Origin: a bacterium
Lineage (GTDB): Bacteria; SZUA-182; DTGQ01
NCBI GenBank assembly: GCA_023512255.1
Contig: JAILZY010000003.1
Span: forward strand, 39,339-103,338
Direction of reading: 5' to 3'
Length of the DNA stretch: 64,000 nucleotides
Shown: positions 17,207-26,346 of the stretch, piece by piece
Layout: the number at the start of each line of letters is the position of its first letter
Position numbering within the stretch: the first letter of the stretch is position 1
Position numbers and translations under genes: made by a program
Notes under the pieces: generated by a model
Database searches by the model: none
Seen by the model: the letters and a program-made list of their open reading frames with translations, nothing else
What the model was told of the DNA's origin: nothing

Positions 17207-18767
17207 TCATCCCCGTGCCGGTGCCGATAATACACTCCTGACCGTCTGAGCCATCTGCGGCAAATCAATCGGCTTGAAGAGTAGATCCTTGATCCCAAGG
17301 TCCTTGATCCTCTCCGGCGTGGCCTCCTCATGGAATCCGGTGCACAGGATGATCGGGATATCAGGTCGCATGGTCATCAGCTCCCTGGCTAGGTCCGTGC
17401 CGCTTATGTCTGGCATTACCTGGTCAACAATCACCAGATCAAATCCCTGAGGCTGGGCCCGAAAGGCTTCCAAAGCCTCAAGACCACTCGTTTTCAAAAA
17501 AACCTTATAGCCAAGATAAGCCAGCATCTTTTGCTCAACATAAGCCACAGATTCCTCATCATCAATTAAAAGAATGCTCTCCTCTTGCCCCCGTGGAAGA
17601 GAGGCCAACGGATTGACTTTTGGGAGCTCCCCAGGGCCTTTCCCGGCTGCCCTCTCAGGACATCGCTTGCTTCTTCTGTTGAGCATATCCTTAGCTTGAC
17701 GAGTAGCCTTTAGAATCTCAAATAGGTGAGGCAAAGCTGGATTGTTCTTGGGTATTTCCTCTACTGCCAGCTCTGTATAGCCCATAATGAAGGCTAGGAT
17801 ATTATTAAGATCATGGATAAGAGTTTCAGACAGAGAAGGATAAGGCACCTTCTCTAATTCCCTGATTTGCTCTAAATCGAACTTCTCCTTGATATCTGAA
17901 ATCATTCGTTTTCCCACACCATGTCTCCTTCCGTTGATCCGCTTGCGCCATTTCAATCCACCAACCGATGATTTCCTTTGGTCTGCCATCGCTATCTCTC
18001 ATCAATCCAAGCACATTGTGCACCAGGCGATAGGTGCCATCTCTATGTTGAAACCTGTAGCCAAGGGTATGGTATTCCTGCTCCATCAGGTGGGACATGA
18101 CCTCAAAGACACGAGGGGCATCCTGGGGATGGAGATGATTAATCCAAAACTTGGGATCATCCAAAAATTCCTCTGGTTCAAAGCCGAAAAGGGTCTTTAC
18201 CTTCTAGCTGACAAAGGTCAGAGAATAATCAGCCTGAGGCTGGCAGGCATAAATGACCACCTGTTGGGTAATTAGGGCAGGCGGCCATCGCCGACTCTCT
18301 GCCTCTTTATAATTCACTACTTGGCATTCATTGCTGATGTCAGTAAGAAAGGCATAGTAATACTGGATATGTCCTTCAAAGTCACAGACCGGATGAACGA
18401 GCATCTCTACCACTACTTTCGATCCGTCCTGACGGATATACTCTATCCCGTAAAGCTGTGGCTGCCCGCCGATAAGAGGTAGATATTCCCCTGCTTCAGC
18501 TTCTGTTTTCTGGGCCAGCAAAGGCATAAGATTCATGCTCCAGTCCATGCTTCGCAATTCCTCTTCGCCGAAGCCCAGTAGCTGGCAGCATGAGCGGTTA
18601 AAAGCGATGATTCGTCCATCAAGATAGCCTGCCCAAAAGGGCTGTGAGGTACGCCGACAGATATCAGCCAAAAGGCGCAGCCGCTCCTGCTCTTCATTCT
18701 CAGACTCGACATACCCCATTCTTATCCACTCTTTTTCAGCCCGCGACGCGGCTATTTCACGGTTCAT
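17207..18767 (-). pseudogene. Decayed hybrid histidine kinase (PAS-PAS-HisKA-receiver, ATPase domain missing)
   Basis: Three fragments line up as one former gene. 18204-18767 encodes a PAS domain and the start of a second one, ending TFVS-stop. The same frame continues after this single TAG (18204-18206) as KVKTLFGFEPEEFLDD and FWINHLHPQDAPRVF, completing the second PAS fold to about 17900. The remainder is in another frame (17207-17989): a dimerisation helix with the phospho-histidine in HDLNNILAFIMGYTELA, directly joined near KDMLNRRSK to a complete receiver (LLIDDEES, DLVIVDQVMPD, CTGF, KPI). The HATPase catalytic domain, which should lie between them, is absent. A nonsense codon, a frameshift and a deletion point to decay. 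The receiver part could still be translated from ATG about 17908 (AAGGAG upstream). Confidence 0.78.
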
Positions 18768-19083
18768 AAAATTCACCTGCCTTAAAATTCATCAGCCTTA
18801 GATTTTTTGTTTTCCAAGTGACGAAAATACAAAAACATAATCAAAGAAGAGTGCATAAACCTGATGTTCATTGATGACTCATTATCATTATCGGCATAGC
18901 AGGCTGTTGAATTTGGGCTATCCGAAAGGGGGCGGACTCGGCGCGGCGATTTGTCATGCCTCCACAGGGGGACGTTCGCTTAGCACTCACGGCGGATTGG
19001 CCAGGAGATTGGCTTAAGTTCATGCCTAAAGGGGGTATTCGGTAGGACAGATTACTACTACTAACCCCTGCGCTGGGTTAGGC
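18768..19083. other. Intergenic, no gene seen
   Basis: Spacer between the intact hybrid kinase (stop at 19084) and the decayed kinase. Moderately GC-rich in its second half (GGGGGCGGACTCGGCGCGGCG near 18927), with no open frame of note and no recognised RNA or terminator. Confidence 0.45.
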
Positions 19084-20289
19084 TCATGCCCTCAGGGTGG
19101 CTGAGATTGTCGTGTAGAGCTCTTCCAATTCAAAGGGTTTGCAGAGTATGGCAGACACTCCAAGGCTACTTAGCAACCCCTGATTTGAGTCTGCTGCTGC
19201 GCCGCTCATGACTATTTTCCTTGGCCTGGCCGATTCAGGGAGGGTGGAATTGATCATCTCAAGGAGCCCCTCTCCCGGCATATCCTGTAACTTGAGATCA
19301 AGAAGTATCAGATCGTAATTTTTTTTCCGAATCATCCGAAGCCCATCACTCCCCGCTCCCACAGCATCTACCTCGGCCCCTTGCAGCTTAAGGGCTTTTT
19401 TGATTATCTGTCTGATACTTGGCTCATCATCAATAATTAAAATTCTCCTCCCCTGCAAACGAAAGGTCTTGGTAGAGGTCGATAAAGGTGGCAGATCGTC
19501 CTCCGGGCAGCAGCCATTATCATGGGCTGAGACTGCATTGAGAGGCAGAAAGATAGTAAAGGTCGTCCCTTCGCCTGGCTGGCTTGATACTTTGATCGAT
19601 CCACCATGATCCTCTATGATCCTCTTAGCCATGGCCAAACCAAGACCACTGCCACCTAATATCCCCCCCGCCGCCTCAGCGCTCTGCTGCGCCTTGGTGG
19701 TAAAGAAGGGGGAAAAGATTCTGGCTTGATTCTCGATCGGGATTCCACAGCCAGTATCGGATACCTTTACCAGGGCAAAACCTGCCTCTTGACCAGTTTC
19801 GATGCTAAGGACCTTCCTCGCTGTTTTGGCCATAGCTTGTTGAGCATTTAGATAAAGGTTTAAGAGAACCTGGCTGATCTGATCTGGATCAAGGAGGAGA
19901 GAAACTGTAGGCTGATGGTGAATAACCCAAAGCTTGATCCCCACCCTCTTGAGCTGCGGAGAAACTATCTGTAGGCTTTCCTGAACCAGGGGAGACAATT
20001 CAGTGAGCACCTTTTTCGCCTTCGGGGGGCTGTTGTCTGGATGTAAAAGCTGTCGGGCCAAAGAGGCAAGGTTTTGGCTGAGGCTGCGGATGGTTTTAAG
20101 CTCTTTTTCAAGCTCAAGGGAAAGCTTTCGCTCAAAGAATATGAACTCTATGTGTCCAGAGAGGATCGCGGCCAGATTATTCAATTCATGAGCCACCTCC
20201 CGCGCCCGCTGCTCCATAGCCGAGAGCTGACCAGGCGCGGGGTAGCTTGCCTGGTCATCGAGAATATTTTTCACCCTCTGCCCTCCCAT
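19084..20289 (-). CDS. Hybrid histidine kinase (HisKA-HATPase-receiver), cytoplasmic
   Basis: The 401-residue protein has a dimerisation/phosphoacceptor helix (H34 in EVAHELNNLAAILSGH), an ATPase domain with N box LNLYLNAQQA, G1 DTGCGIP, F-box FSPFFTT and G2 GSGLGLAMAKRI, and a C-terminal receiver (IIDDEPSIRQII, LILLDLKL, VMSGA, CKPFE). No membrane segment or sensor domain is visible, so the input is intracellular or via a partner. It lies upstream of the decayed kinase and the NtrC-type regulator on the same strand and is the likely kinase of that pair. The start is uncertain: neither ATG 20289 nor ATG 20217 has a clear ribosome binding site. Confidence 0.92.
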   Translation of the reverse strand: MGGQRVKNILDDQASYPAPGQLSAMEQRAREVAHELNNLAAILSGHIEFIFFERKLSLELEKELKTIRSLSQNLASLARQLLHPDNSPPKAKKVLTELSPLVQESLQIVSPQLKRVGIKLWVIHHQPTVSLLLDPDQISQVLLNLYLNAQQAMAKTARKVLSIETGQEAGFALVKVSDTGCGIPIENQARIFSPFFTTKAQQSAEAAGGILGGSGLGLAMAKRIIEDHGGSIKVSSQPGEGTTFTIFLPLNAVSAHDNGCCPEDDLPPLSTSTKTFRLQGRRILIIDDEPSIRQIIKKALKLQGAEVDAVGAGSDGLRMIRKKNYDLILLDLKLQDMPGEGLLEMINSTLPESARPRKIVMSGAAADSNQGLLSSLGVSAILCKPFELEELYTTISATLRA

Positions 20290-20332
20290 ATTATCATCAG
20301 GATCATCACTCCTGGCTACGACGCCGTCAAAA

Positions 20333-20560
20333 GCTCAACCCCTCTGCTCGCTCGCGCGGGGGCTTTTTATCTCTCGACCCATTCAACCCCTCCCTGAACG
20401 CCCTCTGCTCGCTCGCGCGGGGGCTTTTTACGAACCACGAATGAACACTAATTCACACAAGCTCAACCCCCTGCTCGCCCGCTGCGCGGGGCGTAGGTTT
20501 TAGCAGGTCAAGCTGGCATATGGCGCTCAACCCCTCTGCTCGCTCGCGCGGGGCTTGTGG
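20333..20560 (+). repeat. Four GC-rich hairpin repeats spaced about 61-66 bp
   Basis: Four similar units contain CTGCTCGCTCGCGCGGGG: core positions 20344, 20405, 20471 and 20536. Copies 1, 3 and 4 begin GCTCAACCCC; copies 1 and 2 end GGGGGCTTTTT. Each has a CCCC/GGGG stem around a GC-rich loop, and copies 1-2 look like plus-strand intrinsic terminators. Spacers (about 27-30 bp) are unrelated; one contains ACCACGAATGAACACTAATT. The region lies between the kinase start and the PEBP gene end, both minus strand, so a plus-strand terminator serves no annotated gene. There are no cas genes. Degenerate repeats rule against CRISPR. Confidence 0.8.
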
Positions 20561-20584
20561 TAATGCACACCCCAAAGTGGCCAG

Positions 20585-21031
20585 CTACCTGCTTTTTTCC
20601 CTCGAATATAGGCCGATCAGCTCGGCTGTGGCCAAGGTATTTTTCTGTATCTCCTTCTGAAAGTTCATCCTATTGATGTCTTTAAGCTCCTTGGCCTTTA
20701 GGGCGTAAAGGGTAAAGAAGTAACGGTGGGTACCTGAGGGTGGGCAGGGACCTCCGTAGCTTCTCCTGCCAAAGTCATTGGCAACCTCCTTTGCTCCCGG
20801 GGGCAGTGGCCCGCCTTCAGGAATTTCAGAAACATTCTTGGGAATATCGTATACTAGCCAGTGGATGAAATTCCCTCCCGGCGCATCTGGATCGGTCAAG
20901 GAAAGCGCAAAACTTGCGGTTTCTGCCGGTGCGTCAGACCAGGATAGGTGTGGAGAAATATTTGGGCCATCACAGGTATAGGTGGCAGGTATCCTCTGCT
21001 GATGTTGAAAGCTCTTGCTAAGCAATTTCAT
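20585..21031 (-). CDS. YbhB/YbcL family phosphatidylethanolamine-binding-like protein
   Basis: The 148-residue protein matches the Raf-kinase-inhibitor/PEBP fold: PATYTCDGPNISPHLSW, SLTDPDAPGGNFIHWLVYDI and the anion-pocket segment FGRRSYGGPCPPSGTHRYFF. Bacterial members are small soluble proteins of unclear role. ATG 21031 is chosen because AAGGAG sits 7 bases upstream and it matches the normal length of about 150 residues; the frame is open another 53 codons. It follows the large exported protein on the same strand after 82 bp, so it may be cotranscribed. Confidence 0.92.
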   Translation of the reverse strand: MKLLSKSFQHQQRIPATYTCDGPNISPHLSWSDAPAETASFALSLTDPDAPGGNFIHWLVYDIPKNVSEIPEGGPLPPGAKEVANDFGRRSYGGPCPPSGTHRYFFTLYALKAKELKDINRMNFQKEIQKNTLATAELIGLYSREKSR

Positions 21032-21113
21032 GGTATTCTCCTTGCCATCAATAACCACATCACGGCTTTTATGGTAAATGAGAAAAAGACATATAAACTT
21101 ATCGTCTAAAGAG

Positions 21114-23879
21114 TCAATTTTTACTGCATAGCATCTTCTGGCAATGCCAAGATGTGCCATCCCATCTGGCAGTATAGAGAATCCAGTCATCGGCGCTGTC
21201 TACTCTTCCGTCTTGATCCTGAGCCCAAACCACCAAAGGTTTTCGATCCACGGTATAGGTAAGCACAGGGGATTCAGCCCAAGCAGCCCTGGAAATGATT
21301 CTGGGTGAAGACCACTGGCTGCCATTCCACAGTGAGCCGAAGACACAGAAGCCCTTGCCTGAGCGGTTGATCCACACAGCCGCTATCTCACCATTAGGAC
21401 CTGCGGCCAGAGCAACCTCCTCATTAATGCCGGAAAGTTCAGCCACAGGAGCAGGTTCTGTCCACTCTCCCTCTATCCGCTGAGAATACAAAAGATTCGA
21501 TTTACTCAAGGCCTGAGCAATCTCTTCAACTGAAGAGCGCTCATAATCAAGGCCGTCATTTGAGGAACTTGACCAGACAGCCATAGGGTTTCCAAAACTG
21601 TCAAAGACCAGGGCCGGATGGTGATGGAATTCAACCTCACGGGTTATCTCAACTGGGGTCAGCCAGCCAGCCTCAGCATTATAGGTGGCGGCATAAATTT
21701 TACTGCCAAGGCTTGAGGCAGCTAATGCTTTGGCCCAGACGACCATGACCTCTCCCGACTGGCTCCTGGCCAAAGCAGGAAGCCCATCATTGTAGATATC
21801 AGATGAGATATCCCCTAGCACGCTTTTCCCTTCATACACAGCACCACATCCTACCAGAGGCTCCTTGACCAGCTCAAGCATCTCATCTACCATAGTCTTC
21901 CCATCAGCCATGATCTGAGTTATGGTCTTGGTCAGACTATCTTTCCTCGATTGCACTGCCAAGGATTTGGGAGACAGGTTTGTTCTTTTTAAATTTTTAA
22001 AGTATGAAGAATTAGGATCAGCCCACCATCTGCTGCCTCTTGGGTAGTGCTGCCGTCGGGCTGTCCGACTTCCACCAGGCGAGGCATTTGGATCTTGCCA
22101 TCTGCCGCTCAGCTCTTCCAGGGTATAAGACTTATTGAATCTTCCCACCAGGCCAGCCCAATCTCTGCCAAATCTGACTGCTCCGCTCAGACTAAGACTT
22201 GGTATCCAGTCAACCGAGTAACCTTGAGCCGAAAAGCTATGGTTTATTGAGTAGCTGCCTGCCAGAAGAATAAACCCTTGAAATCTATCCTCCAAAGCAT
22301 TGAAAACCTCTTGCGGCCCCAGGCCGACGACAAACTGGGTTACAGACTCCCGAGGCTTCTCAAGGCTCTTTGGCCTTCTGATATAGTTATAGGCTATACC
22401 TGCTGCCCCGGCTATGCCTACCCTGACGGTAGCAAGCCTGTCCCCACAGACAATCAAAGGGTGAGGGTGAGAGAGGCAAAGAAAGGTATCACTTCCACCC
22501 CAGGCAGCGATCGTCTGCTGAACCTCCCCCAAAGAAGCATGATCAGTGCTTATGGCCGCCTGATTGGAGGAAAAGAGGTTAAAACCCAAAGAAAGATGAG
22601 GGCCTAAAGTTAGTTCAGCCGTCAACTCACCAAGAGCATGGGGAGTCAAAATAGGCGAAGGATCACGAGGAGTAAGACCCAAATCGCCGCAAAGAAAACT
22701 CGATACTTTCACATCAACGCTATTTCCCAAAACAGGGATAGCTGGCGGCAGATTGATGGTGAAGCTACTCAGAGCGATTTCCACACATCCCAAAGGGGCA
22801 TAAGGGGAAATAGGCCCGACGAGATCAAGGGGATCTTCGGCCATCTGCCCTACCCAATTTGAGGGTGGCTCATCCAAAGCTGCCTCATCAGCTTTGGATC
22901 GGGCATCTTCAGACCGAGGAGCGGCCTTGCCCACGCGGTGGGCATCGACAGCTTCGGTCAAATGGGAGCCCTGAGGAGGAGCCTGCTCACGGCTGGCTGA
23001 GGCTTGCGCCAAAACCAGAAGGTGATTTTCGGCGACCTGGCGGGCTGCCGCAGCCTGAGCCCCAGTAGCTGATGCTGCTTCTAAGACCGGCAGTCGGCCT
23101 GATAAAGGGGCTATCGCCTGTCCCCTATCTCCATCTCCATTCAGAGGCAGACTGCTGCCCGAGCCAATTACCTGATAGTAGAGGTCGGCATCATCCTCAA
23201 AAGATGCCCGCTGGAGCCAGAGCACAAGAGGATGGCCGCCTTGGTCTGTGGTCAGAGCGATGCCGTAGTCATCATGGCTATCGCTGGTCAAATCTTGTGG
23301 CCTGCTCCAGCTTATCCCCCCATCCTCAGTAAGAGTGCCTTCTGAGCTGATGATTTTTTTAGGAGCAGTAAGGGATTCCCAGGCACAAAAAAGACTCGCT
23401 GATCTCTTTTGATCAGCCGATGTGTTCTGGTCCGCAGACTCACTCCCCTTCATGGACTGCAACAGGCAGAGCAAAATCGGGCGATTTCCCCCATCCCCTG
23501 GTATTTTCCCGCTCCTGGCCCACTTTCCCTGCCGGTTGATTGCCCAAAAGAGTTCATTACCATGCTCCCAAACCAAATATATATTGCCTTGGCCATCATT
23601 GGCCAGCGAGGGGTTATGATCTGGTACCTTATTCTGCCTTTCACCTGAGAGGCTCTTTTTTCTGAGATTTGAAACAGGTGCGGATAGCCGAAAAATCTCT
23701 TTTGTCTTTTTACCGCAAGATTCTCCTTCGCTAAATTCTGCCCCACCGCTTGCTCCTGTTCGCCCTAAGGCCCTTCTTCTTCCCCCTATTGCCTTGGCTG
23801 GAGTTGGCCGGCTTAAGAGCATGGTAAGGGCTAAGATAATGAAAATAAAACTTTTTCTCTTCAGGTTGTTAAGACACAT
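21114..23879 (-). CDS. Large exported protein with beta-propeller-like VW repeats
   Basis: The 921-residue protein has a signal peptide (LKRKSFIFIILALTMLLS, cleavage near AKA-IG, residue 31). Two regions carry repeats ending in a hydrophobic-V-W motif: residues 85-250 (IYLVWE, LFCAWE, PLVLWLQ) and 690-920 (VMVVWAK, PMAVWSS, IAAVWIN, PLVVWAQ), typical of BNR/sialidase-like propeller blades. Between them lie an Ala-rich linker (about 265-340) and a beta-rich middle part (about 360-600) with repeated SLSGAVRFG and GPHLSLGFN style strands, possibly a barrel. No catalytic residues of true sialidases are evident. The start is supported by AGGAG 9 bases before the ATG. The function is unknown; periplasmic or surface location. 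Confidence 0.75.
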   Translation of the reverse strand: MCLNNLKRKSFIFIILALTMLLSRPTPAKAIGGRRRALGRTGASGGAEFSEGESCGKKTKEIFRLSAPVSNLRKKSLSGERQNKVPDHNPSLANDGQGNIYLVWEHGNELFWAINRQGKWARSGKIPGDGGNRPILLCLLQSMKGSESADQNTSADQKRSASLFCAWESLTAPKKIISSEGTLTEDGGISWSRPQDLTSDSHDDYGIALTTDQGGHPLVLWLQRASFEDDADLYYQVIGSGSSLPLNGDGDRGQAIAPLSGRLPVLEAASATGAQAAAARQVAENHLLVLAQASASREQAPPQGSHLTEAVDAHRVGKAAPRSEDARSKADEAALDEPPSNWVGQMAEDPLDLVGPISPYAPLGCVEIALSSFTINLPPAIPVLGNSVDVKVSSFLCGDLGLTPRDPSPILTPHALGELTAELTLGPHLSLGFNLFSSNQAAISTDHASLGEVQQTIAAWGGSDTFLCLSHPHPLIVCGDRLATVRVGIAGAAGIAYNYIRRPKSLEKPRESVTQFVVGLGPQEVFNALEDRFQGFILLAGSYSINHSFSAQGYSVDWIPSLSLSGAVRFGRDWAGLVGRFNKSYTLEELSGRWQDPNASPGGSRTARRQHYPRGSRWWADPNSSYFKNLKRTNLSPKSLAVQSRKDSLTKTITQIMADGKTMVDEMLELVKEPLVGCGAVYEGKSVLGDISSDIYNDGLPALARSQSGEVMVVWAKALAASSLGSKIYAATYNAEAGWLTPVEITREVEFHHHPALVFDSFGNPMAVWSSSSNDGLDYERSSVEEIAQALSKSNLLYSQRIEGEWTEPAPVAELSGINEEVALAAGPNGEIAAVWINRSGKGFCVFGSLWNGSQWSSPRIISRAAWAESPVLTYTVDRKPLVVWAQDQDGRVDSADDWILYTARWDGTSWHCQKMLCSKN

Positions 23880-24195
23880 GGTGAGGTTCTCCTGGGTAAC
23901 CTTGTTTTTCGATATCTTTTGTATCTTGTATTTTATCTTTTATATGTTTTTATCCATTCTTTCCTGTTAACCTCTTCAAAATCGGCTCTTTTTAACACAA
24001 GTTATTACCACTTAAGCCACGATAATTACACAATTATTAGTCTAAAAAAACTCTATTTTTACCTTTTATTTTTCCGCCTTGACTGAAGCCTGCCCTTCAT
24101 GTTATCTTGACCCTGTGAGTGTAAGGTTATTTTTTTCATCAACATTGAAACACTCTCAAATTAACATTACCTATCCGGTAATGGGAGAATTAATA
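23880..24195. other. Divergent intergenic region
   Basis: Between the exported 921-residue gene (minus) and the sspB-like gene (plus). AT-rich, with no RNA or repeat recognised. The plus-strand frame is open from 24079, but the likely start with a ribosome binding site is at 24196. Confidence 0.45.
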
Positions 24196-24687
24196 ATGGA
24201 CATGGACAATGATGATCTACGGCTCCAGCTCAATGAACTCAAGAAGCATACCTTCTACGAATTACTCAATCTAGCTGGCAGGGTCTATATTCTGGTCAAA
24301 TATTCCGAAGGGGTGATTATAGGTACCAGGGGCTTTCTCCCCGAGGAGAAAGAACACGGCCTGGTTCTGGTCTTGAATACCAAGATGAATTTCACCTGGG
24401 ACGAGGAGGGGATTTCAGTCAAGCTGGTCTTTGGAGAGACCCCGCACAAGTGTTTTATTCCAGCTGATAATATCCTGGCTATCTATTCCCCTGAATTGAA
24501 CTCACAGCTCATCATAGGGCCACAGCAGGCCGCAGAAGCCAATACTGCTTCGCTCAAGAGCCAAGGGAGAGCCTCAAAAAGGGGAGCCAAAGGGGCCGAC
24601 AAGGTGAGACTAGAGCCTTCATGTGATGGGGAGGACAACAGGAAAAACAAGGTTGTCCGAGTTGATTTTCAGAAGAAGAAAAAATAA
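24196..24687 (+). CDS. SspB-like ClpXP adaptor/specificity factor
   Basis: The 163-residue product resembles the SspB family. A helix (QLNELKKHTFYELLNLAGRV) leads to a beta-rich core including LVLVLNTKMNFTWDEEGIS, VKLVFGETPHKCFIPADNIL and AIYSPE, followed by a charged, flexible C-terminus ending VVRVDFQKKKK, similar to the ClpX-binding tail of SspB. SspB delivers ssrA-tagged proteins to ClpXP. ATG 24196 is selected by GGGAG 8 bases upstream; an in-frame ATG lies at 24079. The C-terminal tail overlaps the start of ttcA by about 62 bp, suggesting coupled translation. The assignment rests on pattern recognition and is not certain. Confidence 0.68.
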   Translation: MDMDNDDLRLQLNELKKHTFYELLNLAGRVYILVKYSEGVIIGTRGFLPEEKEHGLVLVLNTKMNFTWDEEGISVKLVFGETPHKCFIPADNILAIYSPELNSQLIIGPQQAAEANTASLKSQGRASKRGAKGADKVRLEPSCDGEDNRKNKVVRVDFQKKKK

Positions 24688-25411
24688 CCTTATCCGCAAA
24701 ACCGGCCAGGCGATTGCTGATTTTCATCTAATTCAAAGCGGTGATAACATCCTGCTCGCCCTCTCAGGAGGGAAAGACAGTCTGGCCCTGCTTGAAATCT
24801 TGCTTTATCTTCAAAGAAAGGCTCCGGTTAAATTTTCCTTAACTGCCTGTACCATTGATGAAGGCTTTGGAGGCTTTCAAACCGAGCGGATCGCTGATCA
24901 TTGCCGTCAAAGAAAAGTACCCTTTATCCTGAGGAAGGGAAAAATCCTGGATATCCTCCAGGAAAAGAATCTCTCTGGCCCTCATTTTTGTTCCCTGTGC
25001 GCCAGGCTGCGCCGGGGAACCCTCTATACTCTTGCCCGAGAGCAGGGATTTAACAAAATCGCCCTGGCTCACCATGCGGATGACTTTATCGAAACGCTCC
25101 TGCTCGATCTCTTCTATGCAGGATCATTCTGGAAGATGCCGGTTAGTCTGGCCTCCGAACGCCGGAAAGAGGTGGTTATTCGGCCTCTGGTCTATGTCTA
25201 TGAGGAGGAGATTGAGCGCTTTTGCCAAGATCAAGACCTTGTTCCCATTCCTCACCCCTGTCCCTTTACTGAGGGAGGTTTTTCCCACCGAAGCCGAATT
25301 AAGCAGTGGCTGAAAGAGTTGTCCAAGACCAATTCGGCGATCAAGGGGAACCTGCTGAGCGCAGTTATCAGGGGGCAAAAGACCGAAGCTTGTGCCAAGC
25401 AGCAGTTTTAA
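24626..25411 (+). CDS. ttcA: TtcA-type tRNA 2-thiocytidine synthase
   Basis: An adenylating PP-loop enzyme of about 261 residues: ILLALSGGKDSLALLEIL is the PP-loop, HFCSLCARLRRGTLY is the CXXC pair, and ALAHHADDFIETLLLDLFY is the family's metal/ATP region. TtcA adds sulfur to cytidine 32 of some tRNAs using an iron-sulfur cluster. The third cluster cysteine is likely the one in HPCPFTEGGFSHRSRIKQWL, although the context differs from the CGSQ form of enterobacteria, so another tRNA thiolase of the TtcA/TtuA group is possible. The start is uncertain (GTG 24623, ATG 24626 or a later codon); the gene overlaps the sspB-like gene. Confidence 0.85.
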   Translation: MGRTTGKTRLSELIFRRRKNNLIRKTGQAIADFHLIQSGDNILLALSGGKDSLALLEILLYLQRKAPVKFSLTACTIDEGFGGFQTERIADHCRQRKVPFILRKGKILDILQEKNLSGPHFCSLCARLRRGTLYTLAREQGFNKIALAHHADDFIETLLLDLFYAGSFWKMPVSLASERRKEVVIRPLVYVYEEEIERFCQDQDLVPIPHPCPFTEGGFSHRSRIKQWLKELSKTNSAIKGNLLSAVIRGQKTEACAKQQF

Positions 25412-25924
25412 ACCCACCCCTAAGTCTAGGGACGGCCCTTTGTGGTCGCCAAAATTGCGCTATTTTTTAGCAAAAAACCATTTAGCATGATATCTAATAA
25501 ATGATCGAATATATATAAAAATGTATATAAAAAGAGATGAAATGTATATAATATAGGTATATAATATAGGTGAGGACATGAGTAAAAGCTCAAACATTGG
25601 GTATATAACATAAGGTAATAAAAAAGTTTTCCAGGTAGTCAAAAAATAAATTCGTGCCGATTCATTCTCTTGAGAGATAGCTTGAAGGATAAGTAAGTAA
25701 TAAGTAAGTAAGATGTTTACTGACGGGAGAGAAAAAGAGGTATGGCAACATACCCAGTGGTTAACCACCGAACCAGATAAATCTTGCACCGTGGCTTTTG
25801 AGCAGCAGACTCAAGGAAGAGCAGTAGACTCAAGGAAGATGGGGGTAAACGGGCGAGATCAACGATTCTCAAGGGATAATAAACTTATTTTTCCCCTTGA
25901 GATGTTTAAAGAGGAGAGATAAAA
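25412..25924. other. AT-rich intergenic with simple repeats
   Basis: No convincing gene. It contains short tandem motifs: GTATATAATATAG twice near 25543-25570 and AAGTAAGTAATAAGTAAGTAAG near 25689-25710. Small frames on both strands have biased, low-complexity translations and no good ribosome binding site. The promoter of the DUF378 gene should lie here. Confidence 0.5.
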
Positions 25925-26134
25925 ATGAAGAGATTTACATGGTTCGATTGGCTAGCTTTAACCCTGCTCATTATCGGCGCCCTTAACTGGGGACTGGTAG
26001 GGTTCTTTAATTATAATCTGGTGAGCGCTATCTTTGGTCCTGCGTTGTCAAGGATAATTTATGCGATCGTTGGACTGACTGGATTGTACGCCATTATCAG
26101 CGGACTTTCACGTATGGCTCGCAAAGAACCGTAA
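25925..26134 (+). CDS. DUF378 small membrane protein
   Basis: A 69-residue protein with two membrane helices (about 9-30 and 41-62) and the family signature DWLALTLLIIGALNWGLVGF and GLTGLYAI. DUF378 proteins are common in bacteria and archaea and have no assigned function. GAGGAG precedes the ATG by about 8 bases. It appears monocistronic and is followed by a strong hairpin at 26177. Confidence 0.92.
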   Translation: MKRFTWFDWLALTLLIIGALNWGLVGFFNYNLVSAIFGPALSRIIYAIVGLTGLYAIISGLSRMARKEP

Positions 26135-26176
26135 GCTATCTTACTACCTTAACACCAAAAGCTAGTCTCTCTTATG

Positions 26177-26221
26177 AAGAGGCTGGATGTGGGGATAAAT
26201 TCCCTCACATCCAGCCTCTTT
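26177..26221 (+). terminator. Strong hairpin, probable terminator after the DUF378 gene
   Basis: AAGAGGCTGGATGTG (26177-26191) pairs perfectly with 26206-26220, with GGG/CCC extending the stem towards a short AT loop. The following bases (TACTCCTC) are not a classic U-run, so termination strength is uncertain. Confidence 0.7.
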
Positions 26222-26346
26222 ACTCCTCTCGAATTCTCCTTATATCAAAAGATACCTTCCTTGGCTAAAGCAAGCTAAGAGTTTATCTTAGGCTGATAAT
26301 TTCTTGCCCCCTATAAACGACGGTTTTTGGAATAACTCTTCTAATC

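Noticed and set aside
18204-18206. Amber codon read as an amino acid (recoded genetic code)
   Set aside because: Ordinary genes here, such as hemL and glnB, end in TAG, and no pyrrolysine genes are visible. The kinase has other lesions that fit decay.
20333-20560. CRISPR array
   Set aside because: Repeats are degenerate and differ in length, there are only four, units fold as terminators, and no cas gene is within the window.
25713-25922. 69-residue plus-strand frame before the DUF378 gene
   Set aside because: Composition is random-looking with repeated GRAVDSRK-type pieces from a local DNA repeat; no ribosome binding site.
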